Origin: Terriglobales bacterium
Lineage (GTDB): Bacteria; Acidobacteriota; Terriglobia; Terriglobales; Acidobacteriaceae
DNA length: 64,000 bases
NCBI GenBank assembly: GCA_035651655.1
Contig: DASRFG010000007.1
Location: 1-64,000 of the forward strand
Direction of reading: 5' to 3'
In this document: positions 16,749 to 25,352 of the stretch, in pieces
How the letters are laid out: each line of letters starts with the position of its first letter
How positions within the stretch are numbered: the first letter of the stretch is position 1
Position numbers and translations under genes: made by a program
The notes under the pieces: model-generated
The model's input: only the letters and a program-made list of their open reading frames with translations
The model's database searches: none
What the model was told of the DNA's origin: nothing

Positions 16749-18389
16749 ATGAAGCGCAGCGATCCAGTCGAGCTCGAAGTTTTCAAAAATATTTTTCACT
16801 CCATCGCCGAGGAAATGGGCGCCGCGTTGCGCCGTACCGCTTTTTCGCCAAATATAAAAGAGCGGCGTGACTACTCCTGCGCAGTATTCGAAGCTGACGG
16901 GCAGGTGGTCGCAATGGGAGATCACATGCCCGTGCATTTGGGATCGATGCCGATGTCAGTACGAGCTGCGATTGATAGCCTGCAGCTCGGGCCAGGCGAT
17001 GTGGCGATGCTCAATGATCCTTTTCGCGGCGGCACACATCTGCCTGACATCACCCTGGTCGCAGCGTTCTACTTCGACCCGAAGCGGCGGGTTCCCGGGC
17101 GCGTCGGCCAAAGCCCTGCAACGGCAAGCAAGCCGTCCTTCTACGTGGCTTCACGCGCGCATCACGCGGATATTGGAGGCGCTTATGCGGGCTCCATGGG
17201 ACTCTGCCGCGAGATTTATCAGGAAGGATTGCGCATTCCGCCGGTGCGGTTGGTGCGCAGCGGGAATGTCGATCCGGACGTGCTTGCGATGGTGCTCAGC
17301 AACGTCCGCACGCCAGGCGAGCGCGAAGGTGACTTGTCGGCGCAGATTGCTGCATGCCATACCGGTCTCGAACGGCTCAAAGAAATCTGCGGGCGTTATG
17401 GACGGGATCGGGTGCGCGACGCAGCAAGTGGTCTGCTGGAGTATTCCGAACGCATGATGCGCGCTTTTCTCGCGGAAGTGCCCAGTGGGACCTACCGTGC
17501 AGAGGACTTTCTCGATGATGATGGGGTGAGCGGCAAGCCGGTGCGCATTGCCGCGACGATAAACGTTCACGGCGGCCGAGGACGCCACTGGGTAACAGTA
17601 GATTTCACCGGAACTGATCAGCAAGTGGAAGGCAGCATCAATGCAGTCGAGGCGATCACCTGGTCAGCGTGCTTTTATGTATTTCGTTGTCTGCTGTCCG
17701 AAGACGTGCCGGCGACCGCCGGTTTGATGCGGCCAATCAAGGTCGTTGCTCCACTCGGCAGCGTGGTGAATGCGAAACCGCCAGCCGCAGTCGCGGGCGG
17801 AAACGTAGAAACTTCTCAGCGCATCGTGGACGTGCTACTCCGAGCGCTGGCGCAGGCCATCCCCGGGCGCATACCAGCCGCCTCGTCAGGAACGATGAAT
17901 AATCTCACTATCGGCGGCATAAACCCGCGCACGAGAACACCATTCGCGTACTACGAAACCATTGCTGGTGGGATGGGCGCGCGACCTACGAAGCCGGGGG
18001 TTTCCGGTGTGCACACCCACATGACCAATTCGCTTAACACGCCCGCGGAAGCGCTGGAGTACGCGTACCCGTTGCGCGTGACCCGCTACAGTTTGAGAAA
18101 GAACTCTGGAGGAAATGGCAAGCAGCGAGGCGGTGATGGCATTGTGCGCGAGATCGAGGTGCTGGGCCAGGCAGACGTAACCTTGCTCGCTGATCGCCGG
18201 AGGTTTTCGCCGTACGGTCTGGACGGAGGCGGCCCAGGAGCCGCTGGAGCGGGAGAAATTATTCGCAAGGATGGCGGGCGCGAGCCACTGCCCGGCAAGG
18301 CCAGTGCTCGACTGCAACCTGGTGACCGCGTTCGCATCGAATCGCCCGGCGGAGGAGGATTCGGTGCGGCCCGAAGAGTGGGTGATTGA
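16749..18389 (+). CDS. Hydantoinase B / oxoprolinase B-type subunit (HyuB family)
   Basis: This 546-residue protein matches the HyuB family, the B subunit of ATP-dependent N-methylhydantoinase, 5-oxoprolinase and acetone-carboxylase-like enzymes. Clear signatures are [41 protein letters not shown]-like text at the N-terminus, [20 protein letters not shown] near residue 80, a central [14 protein letters not shown], and a Gly-rich C-terminus (PGGGGFG). No HyuA partner is present on either side, so the ATP-binding subunit must be elsewhere or this gene is an orphan. Substrate is unknown. Confidence 0.82.
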   Translation: [546 protein letters not shown]

Positions 18390-18545
18390 GTGCGGTTATG
18401 AGGTATCGCCGAGGCGAATCAGTAAACGTCATTGCAGTCTCAAACGGCGGTCTCTAAGCAAGGCACACAAGCATTGACCAATTTTGCGATTGGTACTGCT
18501 TTCTCCACACCACCTTTCAGCAGGGCGTCCCGGTTAGCTTGCCGA

Positions 18546-18554
18546 TGCTAGAAT
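18546..18554 (+). promoter_or_regulatory. Candidate extended -10 promoter of tdh
   Basis: TGC followed by TAGAAT forms an extended -10 element 52 bases before the preferred tdh start. No good -35 is seen, as is allowed for extended -10 promoters. The same ten-base word tgctagaatc occurs before lepA. Confidence 0.4.
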
Positions 18555-18606
18555 CAGGAGTTTCCTGCTGAGATTTCACGCCAGCAGGTAGAAGGTGAGC
18601 CGCCGG

Positions 18607-19659
18607 ATGCCCGAAACCATGCTGGCCGTGGTGAAGCCCGAGCCCAAGCCGGGAGCGGAAATCCGCGATGTTGCAATTCCGAAGATCGGGCCCACGGACG
18701 TGCTGGTCAAAGTAAAGGTTGCGTCGGTATGCGGCACCGACCTTCACATCTACAACTGGGATCCCTGGGCACAACGTCGCATTCACCCTCCGCTCATTCC
18801 CGGGCACGAGTTTTGCGGAGTCGTAGCGGCCGTTGGCAACGAAGTCACTACGGTCAAGGAAGGTGATTTCGTCTCGGCGGAGATGCACGTGGCCTGCGGC
18901 AAGTGCTTGCAGTGCCGCACCGGCGATGCCCACATTTGTCAGTTCGTGAAGATCATCGGCGTGGATGCCGATGGCGCCTTCGCAGAGTATGTGCGCATTC
19001 CGGAGTCGAATATCTGGAAGCTCGATCCGGCGATTCCGCAGGAGTATGCATCAATACTCGACCCGCTCGGCAATGCCGTGCACGCCGTGCTCGCGGGAGA
19101 GATCGCAGCAAAGACGGTCGCCATCACGGGCTGCGGGCCGATCGGACTGTTTTCGATCGCTGTGGCGCGTGCGGTGGGTGCGACCACGATTTTCGCTATT
19201 GAGGTGAACGAGCATCGGCGCCAACTGGCGCGGGCCATGAAGGCCGACTCCGTGCTCGATCCGAACTCCGATGACGTCCGAACATCGGTGATGGACGCCA
19301 CCGGCGGCCTCGGCGTTGACGTGGTGCTGGAGATGGCCGGCCATCCCGACGCCATCCGAACAGCGTTCAACATCGTGCGACGCGGCGGGCGCATCTCCCT
19401 CCTCGGCCTGACCTCTAAGCCCATCTCGCTGAACTTTTCCGAAGACATCATTTTTAAAGGCATCACGGTGCAGGGCATCAATGGCCGCCGCATGTACCAG
19501 ACTTGGTATCAAATGCAGGCGCTGCTCAAGGCCGGCAAATTGGATTTGCATCCCGTGATCACCGACCGCATTTCCATGCGCGATTTCAGCAAAGGCATGG
19601 AGCGGCTGAAAACCGGCGAGGCATCAAAGATTTTGTTGTACCCGAACGGAGTGAAGTGA
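18607..19659 (+). CDS. tdh: L-threonine 3-dehydrogenase
   Basis: This zinc-dependent medium-chain dehydrogenase oxidises L-threonine to 2-amino-3-ketobutyrate with NAD+. It has 350 residues from ATG 18607; a GTG at 18595 is an alternative start. Catalytic-zinc motifs are C42 in SVCGTDLHIYNWD and GHEFCG. The structural zinc lobe is CGKCLQCRTGDAHIC, and the nucleotide fold is GCGPIGLFSIAVARAVGA. The DLHIYNWDPW stretch is typical of Tdh rather than sorbitol or alcohol dehydrogenases. kbl follows after about 100 bases and completes threonine-to-glycine conversion. Confidence 0.93.
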   Translation: MPETMLAVVKPEPKPGAEIRDVAIPKIGPTDVLVKVKVASVCGTDLHIYNWDPWAQRRIHPPLIPGHEFCGVVAAVGNEVTTVKEGDFVSAEMHVACGKCLQCRTGDAHICQFVKIIGVDADGAFAEYVRIPESNIWKLDPAIPQEYASILDPLGNAVHAVLAGEIAAKTVAITGCGPIGLFSIAVARAVGATTIFAIEVNEHRRQLARAMKADSVLDPNSDDVRTSVMDATGGLGVDVVLEMAGHPDAIRTAFNIVRRGGRISLLGLTSKPISLNFSEDIIFKGITVQGINGRRMYQTWYQMQALLKAGKLDLHPVITDRISMRDFSKGMERLKTGEASKILLYPNGVK

Positions 19660-19665
19660 CCGCTC

Positions 19666-19685
19666 CCCAGCGCTTACGCGCTGGG
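19666..19685. terminator. Hairpin after tdh
   Basis: A perfect 8-base-pair stem (CCCAGCGC, loop TTAC, GCGCTGGG) starts 6 bases after the tdh stop and is followed by a second small palindrome, gtccctgcgggac. There is no U tract, so it may be an extragenic palindrome or transcript-stabilising hairpin rather than a true terminator. Confidence 0.4.
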
Positions 19686-19731
19686 CTAACGAATATCGTC
19701 CCTGCGGGACTGACCCGGCTTCGAAGATTTT

Positions 19732-19752
19732 CTCCGTGCCTCTGTGGTGAAA
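19732..19752. repeat. Fragment of CCTCTGTGG-type extragenic repeat
   Basis: The segment ctccgtgcctctgtggtgaaa matches one arm of the repeat family seen at 6871-7123 and 42623-42760. It occupies the tdh-kbl gap just upstream of the kbl start. Confidence 0.55.
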
Positions 19753-19762
19753 TATACGATAT

Positions 19763-20980
19763 ATGCCGACTCAAACTTCGACGCGTCCCCAACTCGCGTA
19801 TCTCACCGATCAGCTCGATGAGCTGAAGCGCAAGGGCACCTACTTCCGCCTGCGCGTCCTCGAAGACGAGCAGGCGCCGGTGTGCACGTTTGATGGCAAG
19901 CGGGTGATCAACCTCGCTTCCAACAACTACCTGGGGCTGACTACCCATCCCAAGTTGCGGGAGGCGGCGCTCGCGGCGACGCGCAAGTACGGCGCAGGCT
20001 CCGGCGCGGTGCGCACGATTGCGGGAACGATGCGTATCCACATGGAGCTCGAGGAGAAGATCGCACGGTTCAAAAACGTGGAAGCTTGTGTGGTGTTCCA
20101 GTCCGGATTCGCGGCGAATGCTGGCACGGTCTCGGCGATTCTGGGAAAAGAAGACTTCATCATCTCCGATGAGCTGAATCATGCAAGCATCATCGACGGC
20201 GCACGGCTCTCACGCGCCACCATCAAGGTATTCCGCCATAAAGATGCGACGCATGCCGAGGAACTACTGAAGGAAGTTGCGCACAAACCCGGCCACAAGC
20301 TGCTGATTACTGACGGCGTGTTCTCCATGGACGGCGATATCGGGCCGCTGCCCGCGTTGTGTGAGCTGGCCGAGAAATACGGTGCCATCATGATGGTGGA
20401 CGACGCTCATGCCTCCGGGGTTCTCGGCCGCAATGGGCGCGGGACTATCGATCACTTCAACGTGCATGGACGCGTGGATGTGCAGGTGGGGACGCTCTCG
20501 AAAGCGATCGGCGCCTTGGGCGGTTACGTTTGCGGATCGCGCGACCTCATTGAATTTCTGTACCATCGGGCGCGGCCGTTTTTGTTCTCGACCTCGCATC
20601 CGCCATCGGTCGCGGCCACGTGCATCGCGGCCTTTGATGTTCTGGAGCAGGAGCCGGAGCGCATCGAGAAACTTTGGGAGAACACTGGCTTCTGGAAAAA
20701 AGAGCTGGGTGGTTTGGGTTTCAACATCGGTGGCGTGAATACGCCTGCCAGTGAAACTCCGATCACCCCCATCATTATTGGCGACGGCAAGCTCACCATG
20801 GATTTCTCGCGCGAGCTGTTCAACGAAGGCGTGCTGGGGACGGGAATCGCGTTCCCTACCGTTCCTGAGGGCAAGTCACGAATTCGTACCATCATGACCG
20901 CAACTCACACCAGAGAGCAGTTAGCGCAAGCTCTGGATGTGTTGAAACGGGTGGGAAAAAAGATGGGAATTATCTCGTGA
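19763..20980 (+). CDS. kbl: Glycine C-acetyltransferase (2-amino-3-ketobutyrate CoA ligase)
   Basis: This PLP enzyme of the alpha-oxoamine synthase family cleaves 2-amino-3-ketobutyrate with CoA to glycine and acetyl-CoA. It has 405 residues. K247 in VGTLSKAIGALGGY is the PLP-binding lysine; VDDAHASGVLGRNGRG and the early NYLGL motif are also present. The family also contains KAS-type enzymes such as BioF, but location directly after tdh makes Kbl the best assignment. The tdh-kbl pair degrades threonine or feeds glycine and one-carbon metabolism. Confidence 0.92.
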   Translation: MPTQTSTRPQLAYLTDQLDELKRKGTYFRLRVLEDEQAPVCTFDGKRVINLASNNYLGLTTHPKLREAALAATRKYGAGSGAVRTIAGTMRIHMELEEKIARFKNVEACVVFQSGFAANAGTVSAILGKEDFIISDELNHASIIDGARLSRATIKVFRHKDATHAEELLKEVAHKPGHKLLITDGVFSMDGDIGPLPALCELAEKYGAIMMVDDAHASGVLGRNGRGTIDHFNVHGRVDVQVGTLSKAIGALGGYVCGSRDLIEFLYHRARPFLFSTSHPPSVAATCIAAFDVLEQEPERIEKLWENTGFWKKELGGLGFNIGGVNTPASETPITPIIIGDGKLTMDFSRELFNEGVLGTGIAFPTVPEGKSRIRTIMTATHTREQLAQALDVLKRVGKKMGIIS

Positions 20981-21063
20981 TGCGCGGTCTTGGTCGAAAA
21001 TAGACCTAGGTCTCTCGTCGAGCCTCTTTGTTAGGTCGGCTCTCCTCGGGATGACAGAATAAA

Positions 21064-22395
21064 TCAATCTGCGCGATAAACAATCTTACCTTCCACGATC
21101 GTCGCCAGCACTTTCCCAGTAAATTGCCGCTGGTTGAATGGCGTGTTGCGAGCCAGCGAGCGCGACTTCGAAACATCGTAGCTCCAGCGTTTCTTCGGAT
21201 CGAGAATAGTGACGTCGGCGGGAAAGCCGCGCTGCAGACTGCCACGGCGCAAGCCCAGCACTCGCGCCGGCCCGGCCGAGAACAGGTCCACTATTCGCGT
21301 GAGTGGCACACCTCGATCCCGGTGCAGGCGGGTGAGGGCCAAGCCGACTGCAGTTTCGAGGCCAATTACCCCGAAGGCGGCGCGCTCGAACTCCACCTCC
21401 TTTTCGTGCGCGGCGTGCGGCGCGTGGTCTGTTGCTATGGCGTCAACCGTGCCATCGGCGAGCGCGACCAGCAATGCTTCGCGATCTGCGGCAGAGCGCA
21501 GCGGGGGATTCATTTTGCAATTCGTGTCGTACTCGCCAACATCTTCATCAATCAACGTAAAGTGGTGCGGCGTGACTTCGCACGTCACCTGCGCCCGGTT
21601 GCGTTTGCCGCGGCGCACCGCCTTCAATGCTTCCGCGGTAGACAGGTGGGCAACGTGATAACGCCCCCCCGTCGCCTGCGCCAGCTGGACGTCACGTTCC
21701 ACGATGCCAGCCTCGGCGTCGGCAGTCATTCCGCGCAGGCCCAAACGGAATGCCGTTGGCCCTTCATGCATTGAGCAACCCGCCGTCAGGCGAGTGTCTT
21801 CGGCATGCTGGATGACTACAGAGTGAATTTCCGCCGAGAGCCGCAGCGCCTCGCGCATGAGAGCGTCATCGAGAATCGGCCTGCCATCGTCGGTGAATGC
21901 GATGGCGCCCGCTTGCTGCAGCGCGCGGAAGTCCGTCAGGCGTTCGCCACGGCTGCCCAGGGTGGCGGCAGCTATGGGAAAAACGTTTACCACGGCGCCA
22001 CGCTCCGGCTGCCTCATCCAAGTAGTGATTTCCGGCGAATCGTTCACCGGAACCGTGTTTGGCATGGCACAAACTGAGGTGAATCCACCGGCAGCCGCGG
22101 CTGCCGTACCGCTGGCGATGGTTTCCTTATACGCCTGGCCGGGTTCGCGCAGGTGCACGTGCAGGTCAATGAACCCCGGCGCGACGATCAGACCGCGAGC
22201 GTCAAACTTTTCCTCGGCAGAGCCGCGCAATTTCTTCGCTGGCGCGATTTCAGCCACGCGACCGTCGCGCAGCAGCAGATCCATTTCGGTGTCCACCCGT
22301 GCGGCGGGATCGACCACCCGACCACCGTAGATCAGCAGCGATGGCTCATTGCGGCGCGAGCTTTCGCGGGACGGTGCTGATTTAGGCTTTGGCAT
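21064..22395 (-). CDS. pyrC: Dihydroorotase
   Basis: This zinc amidohydrolase catalyses the third step of de novo pyrimidine synthesis. The 443-residue protein shows the metal-binding motif DLHVHLREPG (H79 and H81) and the late IATDHAPH motif, placing it with the long type I dihydroorotases that work next to aspartate carbamoyltransferase. It follows pyrB by 15 bases in a pyrR-pyrB-pyrC operon. Catalytic residues appear intact, so it is likely active rather than a structural pseudo-dihydroorotase. Confidence 0.93.
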   Translation of the reverse strand: MPKPKSAPSRESSRRNEPSLLIYGGRVVDPAARVDTEMDLLLRDGRVAEIAPAKKLRGSAEEKFDARGLIVAPGFIDLHVHLREPGQAYKETIASGTAAAAAGGFTSVCAMPNTVPVNDSPEITTWMRQPERGAVVNVFPIAAATLGSRGERLTDFRALQQAGAIAFTDDGRPILDDALMREALRLSAEIHSVVIQHAEDTRLTAGCSMHEGPTAFRLGLRGMTADAEAGIVERDVQLAQATGGRYHVAHLSTAEALKAVRRGKRNRAQVTCEVTPHHFTLIDEDVGEYDTNCKMNPPLRSAADREALLVALADGTVDAIATDHAPHAAHEKEVEFERAAFGVIGLETAVGLALTRLHRDRGVPLTRIVDLFSAGPARVLGLRRGSLQRGFPADVTILDPKKRWSYDVSKSRSLARNTPFNQRQFTGKVLATIVEGKIVYRAD

Positions 22396-22410
22396 TCGAT
22401 TGTTTGTCGC

Positions 22411-23340
22411 CTATTTTGCTTTTCCCATGGCCCGGGCCAGTACCGCCATGCGCACCGCTACCCCGTTGTGGACTTCCTCACGAATGAGCGATTGTGGGGA
22501 GTCTGCCACATCGCTGCTTATTTCCATCCCACGGATGATCGGCCCCGGATGCATCACTACCGCATCGCGTTTGGCCAGTCGCAAGCGTGCAGCATTCAAC
22601 TGGTAGCGCGCAATATATTCGCCAACATCAAACGACATCTCCGCCAAACGTTCTTTCTGCACGCGCAGCAGCATGATCGCATCCGCGCCACGGATGGCTT
22701 CCTCCAGGTGCCGGGTGATGCGCAGCCCGCGCGCGAGCGTGACAGCCACTTCGGGCACAAACTCCGGTGGCCCGCACAGCGTGAGCTGCACTCCAAACTT
22801 GCTCAAGAGATGGATGTTCGAGCGCGCGACGCGGCTGTGGTAGATGTCTCCAATGATGGCTAGGCGCTTGCCGCGCAGGTCTTTCAGGTGGCGCATCAGG
22901 GTGTACGCATCGAGCAACGCCTGCGTAGGATGCTCGTGCATACCATCGCCGGCATTGATCACCGGAATATCAAGGTGAGCAGCAACCAAGTGAGGCGCGC
23001 CGGCGTTAGGGTGCCGAAAAACCAGCAGATCAAGCCCGACAGCGTGCAAGGTATAGCCGGTATCGAGAAGCGATTCGCCCTTTTCGATGCTGGAGCCGCT
23101 TGAGTGCACGACGATCGTCATTGCGCCCAAGGATTTGGCAGCGACTTCGAAGGAAGTTCGGGTGCGGGTGGAAGCCTCATAAAACACCAGCCCCACGCGC
23201 TTGCCGCGCAACAGCGGCCGAGGCTGGCCACGTTGCATGCGTCGTGCCAGGCGGAGTACTTGAAGAATTTCTTCCGCTTGCAGATGTTCGATTCCGAGCA
23301 GCGATCCCCGCGCAAAAGTACTCATGCGTGGCGCCGGCAC
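22411..23340 (-). CDS. pyrB: Aspartate carbamoyltransferase catalytic subunit
   Basis: This enzyme condenses carbamoyl phosphate and aspartate in pyrimidine synthesis. It has 309 residues; an alternative start five codons in (MSTFARG) is equally plausible. Carbamoyl-phosphate-binding motifs STRTRTSFE (S57-E65) and HEHPTQALLD are present. No regulatory subunit gene pyrI is nearby, consistent with control through PyrR and an association with the adjacent dihydroorotase. It lies between pyrR and pyrC. Confidence 0.94.
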   Translation of the reverse strand: MPAPRMSTFARGSLLGIEHLQAEEILQVLRLARRMQRGQPRPLLRGKRVGLVFYEASTRTRTSFEVAAKSLGAMTIVVHSSGSSIEKGESLLDTGYTLHAVGLDLLVFRHPNAGAPHLVAAHLDIPVINAGDGMHEHPTQALLDAYTLMRHLKDLRGKRLAIIGDIYHSRVARSNIHLLSKFGVQLTLCGPPEFVPEVAVTLARGLRITRHLEEAIRGADAIMLLRVQKERLAEMSFDVGEYIARYQLNAARLRLAKRDAVVMHPGPIIRGMEISSDVADSPQSLIREEVHNGVAVRMAVLARAMGKAK

Positions 23341-23368
23341 CTCCGAGACCCGACGAGTGGCAGGCGCA

Positions 23369-23947
23369 TCAGTCAGGCTCTTTTTCCACTAATAAGACTT
23401 TTTCGGCGTTGTCGATTTCGCGCAGCTTTACTTCGATGATTTCGTTGTCCGAAGTCTGGACCATTCGCCCCACGAAACTGGCCTCAACGGGGAGCTCGCG
23501 ATGGCCGCGATCGATGAGCACGCAGAGTTGCACCCGGCGCGGGCGTCCATGCACGAAGAGCGCGTCCATAGCAGCGCGGGTGGTGCGGCCGGTGTAGAGA
23601 ACGTCATCCACCAGTACCACGTCCAAGTCCGTAACTGAAAATTCAAGCTTGGTAGGCTGTACCATCGGTTTCACGTCAACCGTGGAGAGGTCATCGCGAT
23701 AGAAAGTGATGTCCAGTTCGCCGACTGGTATGGATTTTCGCTCAATGCGATGAATCAGCTTACCTAGCCGCTGGGCCAGGGGCACCCCCCGCCGTTTAAT
23801 CCCAATCAACGCTAGCCTGTCTACGCCATTATTCTTCTCCACAATTTCATGGGCGAGGCGGATGAGGGTGCGCTCGATCTCAGAGGACGACATCAGCTGC
23901 GCCTTCTCGCGTAGCTTAGGAGCACGGGGAATGGGGTTGGCAGTCAT
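23369..23947 (-). CDS. pyrR: Bifunctional pyr operon regulator / uracil phosphoribosyltransferase
   Basis: PyrR binds RNA and controls pyr genes in response to UMP, and has uracil phosphoribosyltransferase activity. The preferred start is ATG 23947, giving 192 residues; a start at 23986 would add 13 residues. The PRPP-binding motif VVLVDDVLYTGRTTRAAMDAL is complete, and basic residues expected for RNA contact are present in LIGIKRRGVPLAQRLGK. As first gene of the operon it probably attenuates pyrBC, although I could not recognise a specific PyrR-binding RNA hairpin in the short upstream region. Confidence 0.92.
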   Translation of the reverse strand: MTANPIPRAPKLREKAQLMSSSEIERTLIRLAHEIVEKNNGVDRLALIGIKRRGVPLAQRLGKLIHRIERKSIPVGELDITFYRDDLSTVDVKPMVQPTKLEFSVTDLDVVLVDDVLYTGRTTRAAMDALFVHGRPRRVQLCVLIDRGHRELPVEASFVGRMVQTSDNEIIEVKLREIDNAEKVLLVEKEPD

Positions 23948-24017
23948 CGAACCGGCATCATACGCGGGCGAAGCAATGACGGGCAAGATGCGGTTCGGAG
24001 ATCATTAATGTCCACAT

Positions 24018-24680
24018 CTACCCGAGATCGCGGTCTCCCAGTAGTCCCGCGGTGAGCGCGCCTCCAATGGCAGATACCAACGGGAAGGCAACCAGCAGCA
24101 CTATGAGTGCAATCGAGAGCCCGTGCGGCGTCAGGAACTGTTCGATTACATGTTGAGCATCTGGGGCGCTGCGAGCGACCTGCTTCAATTGCTCTTCAAG
24201 CGCGCTGCGCAGCTCGGCATTGCCGCGCAAGGCAACGTATTCCAGGATGCAAAGGACGCCAGAAATAGCAAAGCCGAACAGCCCGGTTAATGCCCCGAGT
24301 TTGGCGCCAATTCCAGGAGTGACTCGTCCAACGCGCCTTCGGCGATAGAGCGCCACGGTGAGCGGACCGCCGGTCAGCATCCACAGCACGGCGCTGAGTT
24401 GGGGAACTCGCGCGACCACCGCGATGACAATGCTACCCAGGGCTGCCAATACAGTTGCAAACAGCGCAACCCCGACGGCGCGCTGCCAAACAACGTCGGA
24501 AAGATGAGGAATCGCAACTGGCTGCGCCGGAAATGGAAACTCTCCGGGGTCCGCAGGGGTGGGAGAGGCTGGAGTTGGCTGCTGGCTTTCCGAGACACGA
24601 ATCTGCGGAGCGCCGCAGTGACCGCAGAATGGGACGCCATCCTCAACCTTGGCTCCGCAGCGATGGCAGGAATGCTCCAC
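24018..24680 (-). CDS. Zinc-ribbon membrane protein
   Basis: This 220-residue protein starts with a rubredoxin-like zinc ribbon (CHRCGAKVEDGVPFCGHCG, two CxxC pairs), followed by a Pro-rich linker and four hydrophobic segments (about residues 68-90, 95-115, 128-150 and 190-215). This architecture is common among uncharacterised acidobacterial inner-membrane proteins. The function is unknown. It is just upstream of pyrR on the same strand, with about 70 bases between them. Confidence 0.65.
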   Translation of the reverse strand: MEHSCHRCGAKVEDGVPFCGHCGAPQIRVSESQQPTPASPTPADPGEFPFPAQPVAIPHLSDVVWQRAVGVALFATVLAALGSIVIAVVARVPQLSAVLWMLTGGPLTVALYRRRRVGRVTPGIGAKLGALTGLFGFAISGVLCILEYVALRGNAELRSALEEQLKQVARSAPDAQHVIEQFLTPHGLSIALIVLLVAFPLVSAIGGALTAGLLGDRDLG

Positions 24681-24749
24681 TGAAAATGAAGCTAACAGTT
24701 GATCTGCGCACTGCGCAACCAGCTAGTCATCAGCGGATTGCCGCTGTCG

Positions 24750-25352
24750 CTAAATCGGCTGGCGCTCTCCCCGAGTCTGCACGTACACCAGCGCGAACTT
24801 GGTACCTTTTCCCTGGGGCTCGATAGCGACTAGATGTTGATTATCATCGGTCCCGACCTTCAACTCGGTTCCGTGTGCACCATCAGACTTGTCGCAGGTG
24901 AGTTCCTTGGATTTGGAGGAAGACTTGGGATCATGATCAGTTTTTACGGCACCCCCACCGCCTGGGCATTGGAGGACTTTGCCGTATCTTCTCAGTTCCT
25001 TGCTGTAGTACGCCGTGATCTTGTCCGGTGGATCATCGGATTCATACTCGATCGCCACTACTTTTACTCCGAACACAGAAGTGGAAATATCCACGTTGGC
25101 ACGATTCTTGTCTTTTCCATCGTCTTCAATCCTGGGCTTCGCGCCAGGATAAACGGAGAGACCGGTCTGGCTGGGGTCCACCTCGGTATGCACGTGGAGG
25201 CCGCCGAGTGGAGTATTGATGTCAACTTTCTCTTCGCCCTTTTTGTCTTTCACACTCATATTGCAGGCGACAAGCAGGATGAGTAATCCCAGTGCCGAAG
25301 CGGCGAACAATGACGACGCAAATACCTTACCTAAGTTGCCCCTGGATGGCAT
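24750..25352 (-). CDS. Putative lipoprotein, uncharacterised
   Basis: From ATG 25352 this is a 200-residue exported protein with a hydrophobic signal ending LLILLVAC, a probable lipobox with Cys as lipid anchor. The mature part is hydrophilic and Lys/Asp-rich, with beta-type segments (VYPGAKPRIEDDGKD, VVAIEYESDDPPDKITAYYSKEL). The last two resemble surface proteins that monitor or bind small molecules, but I cannot name the family. It overlaps the 3' end of the GH3 gene by 26 bases on the same strand, indicating coexpression. Confidence 0.55.
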   Translation of the reverse strand: MPSRGNLGKVFASSLFAASALGLLILLVACNMSVKDKKGEEKVDINTPLGGLHVHTEVDPSQTGLSVYPGAKPRIEDDGKDKNRANVDISTSVFGVKVVAIEYESDDPPDKITAYYSKELRRYGKVLQCPGGGGAVKTDHDPKSSSKSKELTCDKSDGAHGTELKVGTDDNQHLVAIEPQGKGTKFALVYVQTRGERQPI

